A stretch of DNA of 64,000 nt from Tautonia plasticadhaerens (lineage in GTDB: Bacteria; Planctomycetota; Planctomycetia; Isosphaerales; Isosphaeraceae), in contig NZ_CP036426.1 in NCBI RefSeq assembly GCF_007752535.1, forward strand, positions 2,046,001 to 2,110,000, written 5' to 3'. The position numbers and the translations under genes are program-made. The notes beneath the pieces were generated by a model. That model did not search any database and was not told the DNA's origin. It saw only the letters and a list, made by a program, of their open reading frames with translations. Shown here one piece after another: positions 25,884 to 37,297 of the stretch (its first letter is position 1; each line of letters starts with the position of its first letter).

Positions 25884-27176
25884 ATGCCCGCGCCCAACGT
25901 CGTCGTGGCCCAGTCCGGCGGCCCGACCTGCGTGATCAACAACAGCCTCCGGGGGATCGTCGAGACCTGCTTCCGGCTCCCCGGGCAGTTCGGCACGGTC
26001 TTCGCCGGCCGATTCGGCATCGAGGGGATCCTCAAGGAGGAGCTGCTCGACCTCTCCGCCACCCCCGCCGAGGAGATCGCCCTGCTGCGGACCTCCCCCG
26101 CCGCCGGGGGGATCGGCACCTGCCGGTACAAGCTCAAGCCGGGGCAGGACGAGGACTTCGCCCGGGTCGTCGAGGTGCTCAAGGCCCACGACGTCGGCTA
26201 CTTCTTCTACATCGGCGGCAACGACTCGCAGGACACCGCCCACAAGGTCGCCCAACTCGCCCACGACCGGGGCCTGGACCTGGTGGCGACCGGGGTGCCC
26301 AAGACGATCGACAACGACCTCGGCGACCCCGAGTTCACCCTGCTGGACCACTCGCCGGGCTACGGCTCGGTGGCGCGCTACATGGCCCAGTACATCCGGC
26401 AGGTGAACGAGGAGAATGCCGGCAGCTCCCCCGCCGACCCGGTCATGGTGATCCAGGCGATGGGCCGCAAGATCGGCTTCATCCCCGCCGCCGCCCGCCT
26501 GGCCGACCCGAACCGGGAGATGCCGCTCCAGATCTATCTGGCCGAGGCCAAGGTGAGCCTCGAGCAGCTCGGTAAGAACGTCGTCGAGGCCCTCCGGGAG
26601 TTCGGCCGCTGCATCGTGGTCGTCTCGGAGGGGTTCGACGTGGGAGATCTCGGCGCCTCGAAGGACACCTTCGGCCACGTCCAGTTCAGCGCCAGCCAGA
26701 CGACCGTGGCCCAGGTGGTGACCAACTACATCAATTCGCTGGATCTGCCCGTCCCCGGCAAGGCCCGGTTCCAGATCCCGGGGACCGACCAGCGGAACGC
26801 GATCGCCTACGCCAGCGTGGTCGACCTGGACGAGGCGTATCGGGTCGGCTGCCACGCGGTCGCCGTCGCCCGGGACGACGGCAACGGCTACATGGCGACG
26901 ATCCTCCGGGACCGCACACGGGGGGGCTACAGCGTGACCTACGACAAGGTGCCGCTGGAGCAGGTCGCCGCCAAGGACCGCTCGTTCCCCGAGCGCTGGC
27001 TATCGAGCGACCGGATCGACGTGACCGACGAGTTCGTCGAGTACGCCCGGCCGCTCATCGGCAGCGACTGGGTGAGCGTCCCCCAGGTGGACGGCCTCGC
27101 CCGGTTCGCCCGGATCTCGCAGACGCTGGCCCCCAGGAGACTGCCGGCGTACGTCCCGCAGACCTATCGGCGCTGA
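25884..27176 (+). CDS. pfp: Pyrophosphate-dependent 6-phosphofructokinase
   Basis: 430 residues. It catalyses reversible phosphorylation of fructose 6-phosphate in glycolysis/gluconeogenesis. The N-terminal VVVAQSGGPTCVINNSL is the phosphate-donor loop; YIGGNDSQDT (110-118) and GVPKTIDNDL (137-146) are the catalytic signatures. GGND instead of the GGDG of ATP enzymes, plus the lysine in PKTIDND, is the pattern of PPi-dependent enzymes, so PPi is the likely donor (family knowledge). Later blocks: VIQAMGRKIGFI (~189) and VVVSEGFDVG (~245). The sedoheptulose 7-phosphate reaction known for some members could link it to the adjacent pentose-phosphate gene. Confidence 0.92.
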   Translation: MPAPNVVVAQSGGPTCVINNSLRGIVETCFRLPGQFGTVFAGRFGIEGILKEELLDLSATPAEEIALLRTSPAAGGIGTCRYKLKPGQDEDFARVVEVLKAHDVGYFFYIGGNDSQDTAHKVAQLAHDRGLDLVATGVPKTIDNDLGDPEFTLLDHSPGYGSVARYMAQYIRQVNEENAGSSPADPVMVIQAMGRKIGFIPAAARLADPNREMPLQIYLAEAKVSLEQLGKNVVEALREFGRCIVVVSEGFDVGDLGASKDTFGHVQFSASQTTVAQVVTNYINSLDLPVPGKARFQIPGTDQRNAIAYASVVDLDEAYRVGCHAVAVARDDGNGYMATILRDRTRGGYSVTYDKVPLEQVAAKDRSFPERWLSSDRIDVTDEFVEYARPLIGSDWVSVPQVDGLARFARISQTLAPRRLPAYVPQTYRR

Positions 27177-27277
27177 TCCCGGATCGGTCAGCCGCCGTCT
27201 CCTCCTCCGGGGGGGCCGACCGTCGATCCGATCGGCCTTCCCGCCCCCCTCGACCCCGATCGACAGAGAACGCCCCG

Positions 27278-28744
<1,467 letters not shown>

Positions 28745-28758
28745 TCCCCGGCGTGAAC

Positions 28759-28794
28759 GGACCGGTTTCCATCGGAACGGGGTAGGCCCGGTCC
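28759..28794. terminator. Candidate bidirectional terminator between gnd and topB
   Basis: GGACCGG (28759-28765) pairs with CCGGTCC (28788-28794); a smaller TTTCC/GGAA stem lies inside. It lies between converging genes, without a clear T run. Confidence 0.35.
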
Positions 28795-28818
28795 AGGCCC
28801 CCGCCAGCGCCCTGATTG

Positions 28819-31263
28819 TCAGTCGAAGTCGAATCGGACCTCGCCGCCGTCCAGGACCAGGACCGCCTCGAATGGCTTGCCGGCTTTCGATTTGAACCCC
28901 TTGAGCTTCGCCGTCCTCCCCTTGGTCAGCAGTGCCTTCGCCATCCTCGCGGTGATCCGCTTGCCGGACATCGACTTCCAGATGGCGAAGGAGCACCCCC
29001 CCTTCCAGGAGGAACAACCCCAGGATTTCGGCTGTTCGACGACCTCGGAACCGCATCGGGGGCACGTCCCGACCGGGACCGCGGCGAACTCCTCGCCCTG
29101 GGCCCTGGGGCGTGTGGCAACGGCCGGCTCCGAATCCGATTGGCCCTTCGGCGAGGAAGACCTGGACCCCGAACGGGGCCTCGGCCGTCCCGATTGTTCC
29201 CGGGCCCCCGGCCTTGCCGTCGAGGGCCGGGGGCGGCCCTGGGGGACCGGGATCGGCAACAGGTCACCGGAATCGGCCAGGCGGAGGATCGCCGAATCCA
29301 TGCTCCGGATCGAGACCGGTCGGGGCAGGACCCGCAGTTGGAGCAACTCCCGGATCTGGTCGTCGTCGAGCGTGATCCCCTCGAAGGATCGATCGAGGAC
29401 GAACGGGCATCCGTCCTTCCATCCGGAGCAGCCGAACGCACGCTTGCCCCGGATGACGGGGCGGCCGCACCGGGGGCACTCGCCGAGCCGACCGGGGTCG
29501 ACCGGGGCCTCGGCCGTCCCGTCGACGATCGCGGAGGTGAACCGGGCGATTTCGGCCATGAACCGGGCCGGGTCGAGTCCGCCGCGTTCGATCTCCCGGA
29601 GCCTGGCCTCCCACTCCCCCGTCAGCTCGGGGGACTTCAGCTCCCGGGACCGGACCAGGGCGATGAGGTATCGGCCGAGATCCGAGGCGATCAGGTTCTT
29701 CTTCTCCCGGGAGATGTAGCCCCGGGTCAGCAGCGTCTCGATGATCGACGCCCGGGTCGCGGGGGTCCCGAGCCCCCGGTCCTTCAACGCGGCCCGGAGT
29801 TCCTCGTCCTCGACGAGCCGCCCGGCCGTCTCCATCGCGGCGAGGAGCGTGGCCTCGGTGTAGGGCTTCGGCGGGGTGGTCTCCCCGCGTCGGACGAACG
29901 GCTCGTGGGGTCCGGATTCGCCGGGGAGAAATTCGGGGAGGTCCTGCTCGTCCTCCCGGCCGTCGTCCGACTTCCGGGGGTAGAGGGCGGTCCACCCCGG
30001 CTCGACGACGCGGACTCCCCGGGCGCGGAAGGGGACCTCGGCCGAGGAGCCGAGGACGGTCGTCACCTCCTTGACGCACGGCGGATAGAAGGCGGCGATC
30101 AGCCGGACGACGATCGCGTCGAAGACCTTCTGGCTCGCGGGGTCGAGGGGGCCGGGTTTCTTGCCGGTGGGGATGATGGCGTGGTGGTCGCTCACCTTCG
30201 AGTCGTCGACGATCCGGCCGGTGAAGGGGAGGTGGCCCAGGTCGAGCCCGGCGACCTCGTCGGGCTTGAGGTCTCGGAGGTCGTCGAGGATGCCCGGGAT
30301 CTTCCCCTTCAGGTCCCGCCCGAGGTGCCGGGAATCGGTCCTCGGGTAGCTGATGAGCTTCGACTCGTAGAGCTGCTGGGCGGCCTTGAGGGTGGCGTCG
30401 GCCGAGAGGCCGAAGCGGCGGTTCATCTCGCGCTGGAGTTCGGTCAGGTCGAACAGTTGGGGGGGGGGGACCCGCTCCGTCTTGCGTTCGACCTTCGAGA
30501 CGACGAAGGGCTGGCCGATCACACGATCCAGCAGCGTCCGGGCCTCATCCTCGGCCGTGAACCGCCCCCCGGCGTGGGAGAAGGTGACGGAGCGATACTT
30601 GGTCATCAGTTCCCAGAACGGCTCGGGCCGGAACGTGCGGATCTCCTCATCGCGGCGCACGATCAGGGCGAGCACCGGCGTCTGGACCCGGCCGACGCTC
30701 CAGAGCACCCCGGTGGATCGCTGGCGGACCGTCTGGTACCTCGTCGCGTTCAGGCCGACGAGCCAGTCGGCCTCGCTCCGACAGCGGGCGGCGGCGTAGA
30801 GGTCGTCGTAGTCGGAGAGGGGCCGGAGGCGGGCGAAGGCATCCCGGATCGCCTCCCGGGTCAGCGAGCTGAGCCAGAGCCGCCGGGCGGGCTTGGAGGC
30901 GGTCCCGGTCAGTTCCAGGATGGACCGGGCGATCAGCTCCCCCTCCCGGCCGGCGTCGGTGGCGACGATCACCTCGTCGGCCTCCCGGAGCAGCCTCCGG
31001 ACGACGGCCAACTGGGCACCGGCCCCCTTCTCGGCGATCGGCTTGAGCTCGAACCGATCGGGGACGATCGGCAACCGCTCCAGCGACCACTTCTTCAGGG
31101 CCGGGTCGTAGTCCTCCGGCTCCTTGAGCGTGACGAGGTGGCCGAGCGCCCAGGTGACCCGATGGCCGTTCCCCTCCAGGTAGCCCTCCCTCCTCTGCGA
31201 AGCGCCGAGGAATGCGGCGAGCTCCCGGGCGACGGACGGCTTCTCGGCGATCACGACGATCAT
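28819..31263 (-). CDS. topB: DNA topoisomerase III (type IA)
   Basis: 814 residues from the ATG at 31263, which is followed directly by IVVIAEKPSVAREL, the universal Toprim start. Acidic Mg site DAGREGE at 103-109; catalytic tyrosine Y306 in ISYPRTDS. The domains follow in order to ~590, and GLGTPATRASIIETL (~495) is the conserved domain-I block. Two C-terminal CxxC zinc-ribbon modules (CPRCGRP ... CSGWKDGC at ~605-635; CPRCGSE ... CSSWKGGC at ~740-765) flank a Pro/Arg/Ser-rich linker. It relaxes and decatenates single-stranded DNA, for example at forks and recombination intermediates. The gene is transcribed alone. Confidence 0.93.
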   Translation of the reverse strand: MIVVIAEKPSVARELAAFLGASQRREGYLEGNGHRVTWALGHLVTLKEPEDYDPALKKWSLERLPIVPDRFELKPIAEKGAGAQLAVVRRLLREADEVIVATDAGREGELIARSILELTGTASKPARRLWLSSLTREAIRDAFARLRPLSDYDDLYAAARCRSEADWLVGLNATRYQTVRQRSTGVLWSVGRVQTPVLALIVRRDEEIRTFRPEPFWELMTKYRSVTFSHAGGRFTAEDEARTLLDRVIGQPFVVSKVERKTERVPPPQLFDLTELQREMNRRFGLSADATLKAAQQLYESKLISYPRTDSRHLGRDLKGKIPGILDDLRDLKPDEVAGLDLGHLPFTGRIVDDSKVSDHHAIIPTGKKPGPLDPASQKVFDAIVVRLIAAFYPPCVKEVTTVLGSSAEVPFRARGVRVVEPGWTALYPRKSDDGREDEQDLPEFLPGESGPHEPFVRRGETTPPKPYTEATLLAAMETAGRLVEDEELRAALKDRGLGTPATRASIIETLLTRGYISREKKNLIASDLGRYLIALVRSRELKSPELTGEWEARLREIERGGLDPARFMAEIARFTSAIVDGTAEAPVDPGRLGECPRCGRPVIRGKRAFGCSGWKDGCPFVLDRSFEGITLDDDQIRELLQLRVLPRPVSIRSMDSAILRLADSGDLLPIPVPQGRPRPSTARPGAREQSGRPRPRSGSRSSSPKGQSDSEPAVATRPRAQGEEFAAVPVGTCPRCGSEVVEQPKSWGCSSWKGGCSFAIWKSMSGKRITARMAKALLTKGRTAKLKGFKSKAGKPFEAVLVLDGGEVRFDFD

Positions 31264-31412
31264 GGGCCTTGGCGACGCTTCGGGGGTCACCCCTCCCGAC
31301 CGAACTCCTGGTCCCGGACCGCGACCTCACCAATTGTACAGGAGTCGGCAGGGGGGATGAAGCGTGATGCGGGCCCACCCGGCCGGGCCGGGCATCTCGC
31401 CCGGTCCGGCGA

Positions 31413-31418
31413 TACAAT
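31413..31418 (+). promoter_or_regulatory. -10-like element TACAAT upstream of the TIM-barrel gene
   Basis: TACAAT in the context GATACAATCG, 86 bases before the ATG at 31505. No recognisable -35. A near copy (GATACGATCG, 33117-33126) precedes the gene at 33167. Confidence 0.3.
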
Positions 31419-31504
31419 CGGCCTGCCCGGCCCGGTGGCCTCACCGGGCGGCCGGGATCCCCGAGGCGATCCCGCCCCTCGACCCGCAATCCGACGGAGT
31501 TGAC

Positions 31505-32380
31505 ATGATCGGCAACGCGACGTGGTCCCGGTGGTCCCTGGTACCCGCGGTCGTCCTGACGACGTGCCCGGCGGCGATGGCGCAGCGGGCGATCCCGGAG
31601 GAGTCGAAGATCGGCGGCTTCGCGATCGGCTGTCAGGCTTACACGTTCAACCGCTTCACCGCCTTCGAGGCGATCGAGAAGACCGCCCTGGCCGGCGGGA
31701 AGGTCATCGAGTTCTACCCCGGCCAGTCCCTGAGCCCCGAGCAACCCGACCTGAAGGTCGGGCACGAGGCACCGGCCGAGGTCGTCGCCATCCTGAAGTC
31801 GAAGCTGGAGGAGCACGGGATCGAGGCGGTGAACTACGGCGTCGTCGGCGTCCCGGAGGACGAGCAGGGGGCGCGCAAGGTGTTCGAGTTCGCCAGGGCG
31901 ATGGGCCTCCGGGCGATCACGACGGAGTCGGTCGACGCGATCGACACCCTGGAGAAACTCGCCCGGGAGTACGACGTGGCGGTCGCCTTCCACAACCACC
32001 CCCGGCGGCCGGACGACCCGGATTACAAGGTCTGGGATCCGAAGTTCGTCGCCGACCTGGTCGAGGGCCGGGACCCCCTGATCGGCGCCTGTGCCGACAC
32101 CGGGCACTGGGCGCGATCGGGCCTGGAGCCGGTCGAGTGCCTGAGGATCCTGGAGGGGCGGGTCATCAGCGCACACTTGAAGGACCTGGATGAGATGGGC
32201 CCTCGGGGCCACGACGTCCCCTTCGGGACGGGCGCCTGCGACATCCGGGCCGTGCTGGACGAGCTGGAGGCGCAGGGCTTCGAGGGCAACCTCTCGATCG
32301 AGTACGAGCACGACTGGGAGAACAACGTCCCGGCGGTCGGCCAATGCATCGGCTTCGTCCGAGGGTACGCCGCCGACTGA
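31505..32380 (+). CDS. Exported sugar phosphate isomerase/epimerase-like TIM barrel
   Basis: 291 residues from the ATG at 31505. A signal peptide (~1-26, ending AMA-Q) precedes an AP-endonuclease-2/xylose-isomerase-like barrel. The N-terminal IGCQAYTFNRFTAFEAIEK begins the barrel; FHNHP (~162) and GACADTGHWARSGL (~200-213) and ISAHLKDLDE (~222-231) hold the His/Asp/Glu metal ligands of this fold. Planctomycetes have many secreted members believed to act on sugars or inositols in the periplasm; the substrate is unknown. It converges with the ACT-domain gene. Confidence 0.85.
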   Translation: MIGNATWSRWSLVPAVVLTTCPAAMAQRAIPEESKIGGFAIGCQAYTFNRFTAFEAIEKTALAGGKVIEFYPGQSLSPEQPDLKVGHEAPAEVVAILKSKLEEHGIEAVNYGVVGVPEDEQGARKVFEFARAMGLRAITTESVDAIDTLEKLAREYDVAVAFHNHPRRPDDPDYKVWDPKFVADLVEGRDPLIGACADTGHWARSGLEPVECLRILEGRVISAHLKDLDEMGPRGHDVPFGTGACDIRAVLDELEAQGFEGNLSIEYEHDWENNVPAVGQCIGFVRGYAAD

Positions 32381-32434
32381 CCCGAGCGGAACGCTCGGAC
32401 CCGCCGATCGGCCGGCGCCCCGGGCGATCGGCGA

Positions 32435-32971
32435 TCAGCCTTCCTTTTCCGGTGAGACCCGGATTTCCAGGTTCATCTCGCCGCCGATCGCGTCGAGCCC
32501 GGCCTCCCAGCCCTGCTCGACCAGTTCCGGGGGGACGACGACGAGCGCGGACATGTTGAACAGCGTCACGCCGCCGAACGGGGCCGAGGCGGTCTCGGTC
32601 TCCATCTCCTCGATGCTGATCCCCCGGGCCGAGAGGTGGCTGGCCACGCGGTGGATAATCCCCTCGTGGTCGGCCCCCTCGACCTCGATGTGGTACGTCA
32701 CCCAGCCGGGACGGGCCTCGACGACGGGGCGATCGGTGGGGGTGGTGGTGATCCGGTAGCCGCGCAGGAAGAGTTCATCCAGCCCGGAATCGAGGCCGGA
32801 GATCTGGTCCTCCGGCATGGAGACGAGCATCAGCACGGCGAACTCGCCGCCGAGCCGGGCCATCCGGCTGGACTCGACGTTGCCGCCCCGCTCCAGCAGG
32901 AGTCGGGTCAATTCCTCGACGATCCCGATGCGGTCGGCGCCGGTCAGGGTGATCACGAAGTTCCTGGTCAT
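32435..32971 (-). CDS. Double ACT-domain protein (GcvR-like)
   Basis: 178 residues made of two ACT domains: ~4-75 (FVITLTGADRIGIVEELTRL, the typical first strand and helix) and ~90-170 (TYHIEVEGADHEGIIHRVAS). This is the layout of GcvR, which represses glycine-cleavage genes through GcvA in enterobacteria; elsewhere these proteins are general amino-acid sensors. No glycine cleavage genes lie nearby, so the name is only a family label. Cytoplasmic. Confidence 0.85.
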   Translation of the reverse strand: MTRNFVITLTGADRIGIVEELTRLLLERGGNVESSRMARLGGEFAVLMLVSMPEDQISGLDSGLDELFLRGYRITTTPTDRPVVEARPGWVTYHIEVEGADHEGIIHRVASHLSARGISIEEMETETASAPFGGVTLFNMSALVVVPPELVEQGWEAGLDAIGGEMNLEIRVSPEKEG

Positions 32972-33166
32972 GGGTCGGCCCCCTCGTCGTCGCCCCGATC
33001 GCCTCGACTCGATCCGAGACCGGGGGCCCCGAGCTTAGCCGCCGGTCGGCCCCGGAGGAACGGGGAGGCTCGGGAAAACCGGGCGGGACCGGCGATGGCC
33101 CGGCGCCGCGATCCGGGATACGATCGCGGTCCCGGTCGCCCCGTTTCCTCCGAGGAGCCTCGATTG

Positions 33167-36136
33167 ATGCTGATGGCCGCCCGGCGGATGCTCCCCGTTT
33201 TCGTCGCGGTCGTCCTCTGCGGCCTGGGCTCGGCATCAAGGGGCCAGGGGTACCCGCCCGGCGAGGCCGTCGACAGGATGACGGTTGCGGATGGGCTGTC
33301 GGACCGGCTCGTCGCGTCGGAGCCGCTGATCCGCCAGCCGGTGGCGATCGACTTCGACGACCGCGGCCGCCTCTGGGTCCTCCAGTACGTCCAGTACCCG
33401 AACCCGGCGGGTCTGGATCGCGTGGAGGTCGACCGCTATTCGAGGACGGTCTACGACCGCATCCCCGAGCCCCCGCCGCGCGGGCCGGTGGGGGCCGATC
33501 GCCTCTCGATCCTGGAGGATGCCGACGGCGACGGCCGGATGGACACCTCCCGCGACTTCGCGTCGGGCCTGAACCTGGCCAGCGGCTTCGCCTTCGGCGA
33601 CGGGGGCGTCTACGTCCTGAACGCGCCGTACCTGCTCTTCTATCCCGACCTCGACCACGACGACGTGCCCGACGCCGACCCCGAGGTCCTGCTCACCGGC
33701 TTCGGCCTGGAGGACGCGCATTCGGTCGCGAACTCGTTGACCTGGGGCCCCGACGGCTGGCTCTACGGCCTGCAAGGCAGCACCGTGACCGCCCGGATCT
33801 GGGGGGTCGAGTTCCAGCAGGGCGTCTGGAGATATCACCGGCCGACCGACCGCTTCGAGCTCTTCGCCGAGGGCGGCGGCAACATGTGGGGCCTCGACTT
33901 CGACCGCCGGGGGGAGCTGTTCGCCAGCACCAACGTGGGCGGAAACGTGATGCTCCACATGGTCCCCGGGAGCTATCACTGGAAGTCGTTCGGCAAGCAC
34001 GGCCCGCTCCACAATCCCTATACGTTCGGGTACTTCGACCATGTCCCGCACGAGGGGATCGTCGGCGGGCATGTCGCCGTCGGCGGCCTGTTCTACCTGG
34101 CCGACGCCTTCCCGGGGGGGTTCCGGGGCCAGTTCCTCGCGGCCGACCTGCTCGACCATTCGGCCCACCGGCACGAGGTCTCCCGCCTCGGCACGTCCTA
34201 TCAGGCCCGACAGGTCGGCGACCTGCTCCGGGCCAACGATTCCTGGTTCGCCCCCTCGGACATGACCCTCGGCGCCGACGGCTCGGTGTACGTCGCCGAC
34301 TGGCACGACCGCCGCACGGCCCACCCCGACCCCGACGCCGAATGGGACCGCACCAACGGTCGCATCTTCGCCCTGGACGGCCCGGGACCACGGCCGACCG
34401 GGGAGGGGTTCGATCTGCAGACGCTCCGGAGTCCCGAACTCGTCGACCTCCTGGACCACCCGAATTCCTGGTACGCCCGTCGGGCCTTGCGGGTCCTGAA
34501 GGAGCGTCGGGACGAGTCGATCCTGCCGGGCCTCCGGTCCCGGGCGGTCGACGGTCGGGGCGGCCGGGCGTTGCTCGGCGTCTGGGCGCTGCACGGGGTC
34601 GGCGGCCTCGACGACCCGACCGCCCGCTCGCTGCTCGACCACCCGGACGCCGACGTCCGCGCCTGGGCCTCCCGGCTGATCGGGGACGGCGTGCAGGTCG
34701 ATCGGGCACTGGCCGATCGGCTCCTCGCTCTCGCGAACATCGACCCGAGCGTCGAGGTGCGGTCGAGCCTGGTCGGCGTGGCGACCCGTCACCCGTCCCC
34801 CCTCGGGCTCGGGATCGCCAGGGCGATCCTGCGACGGGACGTCGACGGGGCCGATCCATACCTCCCGCTCCGGCTCTGGTGGGCCGTCGAGCGGTGCGCG
34901 ACCGAGATCCCGTCGGCGACACTCAAAGCCCTGGCGACGCCCGAGTCCTGGGATTCGGCGCTCTTCCGCGACGAGATCGCGGGCCGCCTCCTCCGCCGAT
35001 TCGCGGGCAACGGCTCGGTCGAGGGAGACGCCGCGTGCCTCCGGCTGATCGACGCGGCCCCGGGCGGGGCATCGCGCCGCGCGCTCCTGGCGGATCTGGA
35101 CGAGGCGACGAGCGGCCGACCCGCCCCGATCGCCCCCCCGCTTGCCGCCCGGATCGCCGGGATGGCCCGGGCGGGCCCCGACCTCGTGGTCCTGACCAGG
35201 CTCTCGGCCCGCTCCGGCGATCGGGCCGCCTTCGGGAGGGCGGTCGATGGGGCCTCGGATCGTTCCCGGCCCTCGGGAGATCGCCTCGCCCTGATCGACC
35301 TGCTCGCGGAGCGGGCCGAGCCGGAGACCGCCGGTCCCCTGATCCGGATCGCCACCGACGACCCGTCGACCGAGATCCGGCTGGCCGCGCTGCCCGCGCT
35401 CGGGCGTTTCGACGACGGGGCGATCCCCGATGCGATCCTCGAGGCCTATACCGACCAGACGGAAGGATGGAGGGCGAGGGCCGTCGACCTGCTGCTCTCC
35501 CGCCCGGCAGGGGCCCGGGCCCTGCTGGAGTTGGTCGATCGGGGGCGACTCGAGGCCGAGGAATTGACCACGGACCAGGTGGCCCGGGTGGCGACGCTCG
35601 GCGTCCCGGGGCTCGACGCCCTGGTCCGGAGGCACTGGGGGGCCGTCGCCGCCTCGACCCCCGAGGAGCGACTGGCCGAGGTCCGCCGCCTGAACAACGA
35701 CCTCCGGGCCGCGCCGGGCGACCCCGCCCGGGGCAGGCTTACGTTCCGGGAGCATTGCGCGTCCTGCCACCGCCTCTTCGGCGAGGGGGAGCCGGTCGGC
35801 CCCGAACTGACCCACGCGAACCGAGCCGACCGCGAGTTCCTGCTCGTCAGCCTCGTCGACCCGTCCGGAGTGATCCGCAAAGAATACCTCCCCTCGGACG
35901 TGGCCACCCGGGACGGCCGCGTCCTCACCGGCCTGATCGCCGAGCAGTCGCCCACCACCCTCACCCTGGTCGGCCCCGAGGGCGACCGCTCGACCGTCCC
36001 GATGGACCAGGTCGAGCAGGTGGCCGACGCGACGACCTCGCTCATGCCCGACGACCTGTACCGCGCCCTCTCTCCGCGGGATCTCCGAGATCTGTTCACC
36101 TATCTCCAGGGTGACGGACCCGCCGCCGCGGACTGA
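33167..36136 (+). CDS. PVC-type haem-binding membrane-associated dehydrogenase with HEAT repeats
   Basis: 989 residues from the ATG at 33167, which follows GAGGAG; TACGAT at 33119-33124 may be its -10. Signal peptide ~1-27. Domains: beta-propeller-like glucose-dehydrogenase-type N-domain (~40-400, with RLWVLQYVQYPNP and WGPDGWLYGLQG), HEAT-like helical repeats (~420-830), then a C-terminal cytochrome c module with CASCH at ~864-868 and a later Met-containing segment. This architecture is characteristic of planctomycetes and verrucomicrobia and is thought to oxidise sugars or alcohols in the periplasm; the substrate is unknown. It heads a four-gene operon. Confidence 0.9.
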   Translation: MLMAARRMLPVFVAVVLCGLGSASRGQGYPPGEAVDRMTVADGLSDRLVASEPLIRQPVAIDFDDRGRLWVLQYVQYPNPAGLDRVEVDRYSRTVYDRIPEPPPRGPVGADRLSILEDADGDGRMDTSRDFASGLNLASGFAFGDGGVYVLNAPYLLFYPDLDHDDVPDADPEVLLTGFGLEDAHSVANSLTWGPDGWLYGLQGSTVTARIWGVEFQQGVWRYHRPTDRFELFAEGGGNMWGLDFDRRGELFASTNVGGNVMLHMVPGSYHWKSFGKHGPLHNPYTFGYFDHVPHEGIVGGHVAVGGLFYLADAFPGGFRGQFLAADLLDHSAHRHEVSRLGTSYQARQVGDLLRANDSWFAPSDMTLGADGSVYVADWHDRRTAHPDPDAEWDRTNGRIFALDGPGPRPTGEGFDLQTLRSPELVDLLDHPNSWYARRALRVLKERRDESILPGLRSRAVDGRGGRALLGVWALHGVGGLDDPTARSLLDHPDADVRAWASRLIGDGVQVDRALADRLLALANIDPSVEVRSSLVGVATRHPSPLGLGIARAILRRDVDGADPYLPLRLWWAVERCATEIPSATLKALATPESWDSALFRDEIAGRLLRRFAGNGSVEGDAACLRLIDAAPGGASRRALLADLDEATSGRPAPIAPPLAARIAGMARAGPDLVVLTRLSARSGDRAAFGRAVDGASDRSRPSGDRLALIDLLAERAEPETAGPLIRIATDDPSTEIRLAALPALGRFDDGAIPDAILEAYTDQTEGWRARAVDLLLSRPAGARALLELVDRGRLEAEELTTDQVARVATLGVPGLDALVRRHWGAVAASTPEERLAEVRRLNNDLRAAPGDPARGRLTFREHCASCHRLFGEGEPVGPELTHANRADREFLLVSLVDPSGVIRKEYLPSDVATRDGRVLTGLIAEQSPTTLTLVGPEGDRSTVPMDQVEQVADATTSLMPDDLYRALSPRDLRDLFTYLQGDGPAAAD

Positions 36137-36169
36137 CCCAGATCCCCGCCCTCGAACCGGAGACGAGCC

Positions 36170-37297
36170 ATGCGACCCGGCCCGCCCCGAACGCCCGTGA
36201 TGGCCCTCGCCCTCCTCTCGTCGGTATTGCCCGGAGCCGGGCCGCCGGATGGGCCTTCGGAAGGATCCCGGCCCTACGAGAATCGCCTCAGGCCGATCGA
36301 CGACCCGGCGCCGATCCTCGCCGACCATCCCGAATTCGTCGCCCCGATCGAGGAAACCGCCCGATTCGAGGCGCCGATCCTGGTGGACGACCCGGGGGCG
36401 GATCTGGAGGTCCGGGCCTGGAGGTTCTCGTACAACGCCCGGGGGATCGTCGAGGTCCCCAACCGCCTGAGGGGGGATCGCACGGCGATCGTCGTCGTGC
36501 ATCCGTGGGGGATCGACGACGGCCAGGGCTGGGCCACGCCCGAGCCCGCCGGCGCCGCCTTCCAGTGCACCCCGGTGAAGAACGAGGTCGTACTCGATCA
36601 CGCCAGGGAGGTCGTCGATCCGTTCCTCCGGGGGATGCGGGACCGGGTCGGACTGGTCGTCTACAGCCTGCCGGGCACCGAGGACCCGATCCGGGCCAAA
36701 CTCTATCGCTCCATCCGGCGGTCACCGACCGCCGAGGAGCGGGGGGAAGGCCGGGAGGAGCTGGCCGCGGCCCTCCGTTCGTTCTCCTACCGCGGCGAGG
36801 CGATGCCGACCGGGTTCCCCGTGTCGACCGAGACGCCGACCATCGACTACCTCGGCCGGTTCCCGGGCCTCGACGCCGGGCCGACGTACGACCCTCCGGG
36901 ATTCTGGGAACTGCCCATCCCGGTCATGGCGCCGATCTCGGTCGAGCCCGAGGACGTCGTCGCCTACGACGGCGAGGGCTACGAGGCGCTCCGTGACTTC
37001 CTGAAGGCGGAGGGGATCCGGCACGTCCTGCTGACGGGTTATAACACCGACATGTGCGTCTGCTCGACGACCGCGGGCTACGAGAACCTCCGGCGCGATT
37101 TCGACGTCTTCCTCGTCGGCGACGCCACCATCGCCACCTTCCCCGCCAATCCCAGGCCCAGCCTGGCCACCAACGCCGCCGTCTCCTTCGCGGCGCTCGA
37201 CCTCTTCATCACGCAAGTCTCCTGGATCCGAGCGGGGGGCGACCCGACCGCGGGCGATCCGCCGCGGGCCCACCCGGGAGGGAGCGACACCCCATGA
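36170..37297 (+). CDS. Exported isochorismatase-like cysteine hydrolase
   Basis: 375 residues. A probable signal peptide (~1-25) is followed by a ~40-residue spacer and an isochorismatase-fold domain. AIVVVHPWGIDDGQGW (~104) is the first strand, in which the usual catalytic Asp of the family appears as histidine plus later Asp; LLTGYNTDMCVCSTTAGYEN (~286-305) contains the nucleophile Cys; VGDATIATFPANP follows. At 375 residues it is much longer than the ~200 of the family, through an insertion at ~155-250. It starts 33 bases after the dehydrogenase gene and overlaps the next gene by 4 bases, so the three are co-transcribed. Confidence 0.75.
   Translation: MRPGPPRTPVMALALLSSVLPGAGPPDGPSEGSRPYENRLRPIDDPAPILADHPEFVAPIEETARFEAPILVDDPGADLEVRAWRFSYNARGIVEVPNRLRGDRTAIVVVHPWGIDDGQGWATPEPAGAAFQCTPVKNEVVLDHAREVVDPFLRGMRDRVGLVVYSLPGTEDPIRAKLYRSIRRSPTAEERGEGREELAAALRSFSYRGEAMPTGFPVSTETPTIDYLGRFPGLDAGPTYDPPGFWELPIPVMAPISVEPEDVVAYDGEGYEALRDFLKAEGIRHVLLTGYNTDMCVCSTTAGYENLRRDFDVFLVGDATIATFPANPRPSLATNAAVSFAALDLFITQVSWIRAGGDPTAGDPPRAHPGGSDTP

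Noticed and set aside
28816-36601. Long opposite-strand frames over topB (28816-31503 plus) and over the PVC dehydrogenase (33236-36601 minus)
   Set aside because: Both are antisense to genes with unmistakable domains and have shadow-type composition.
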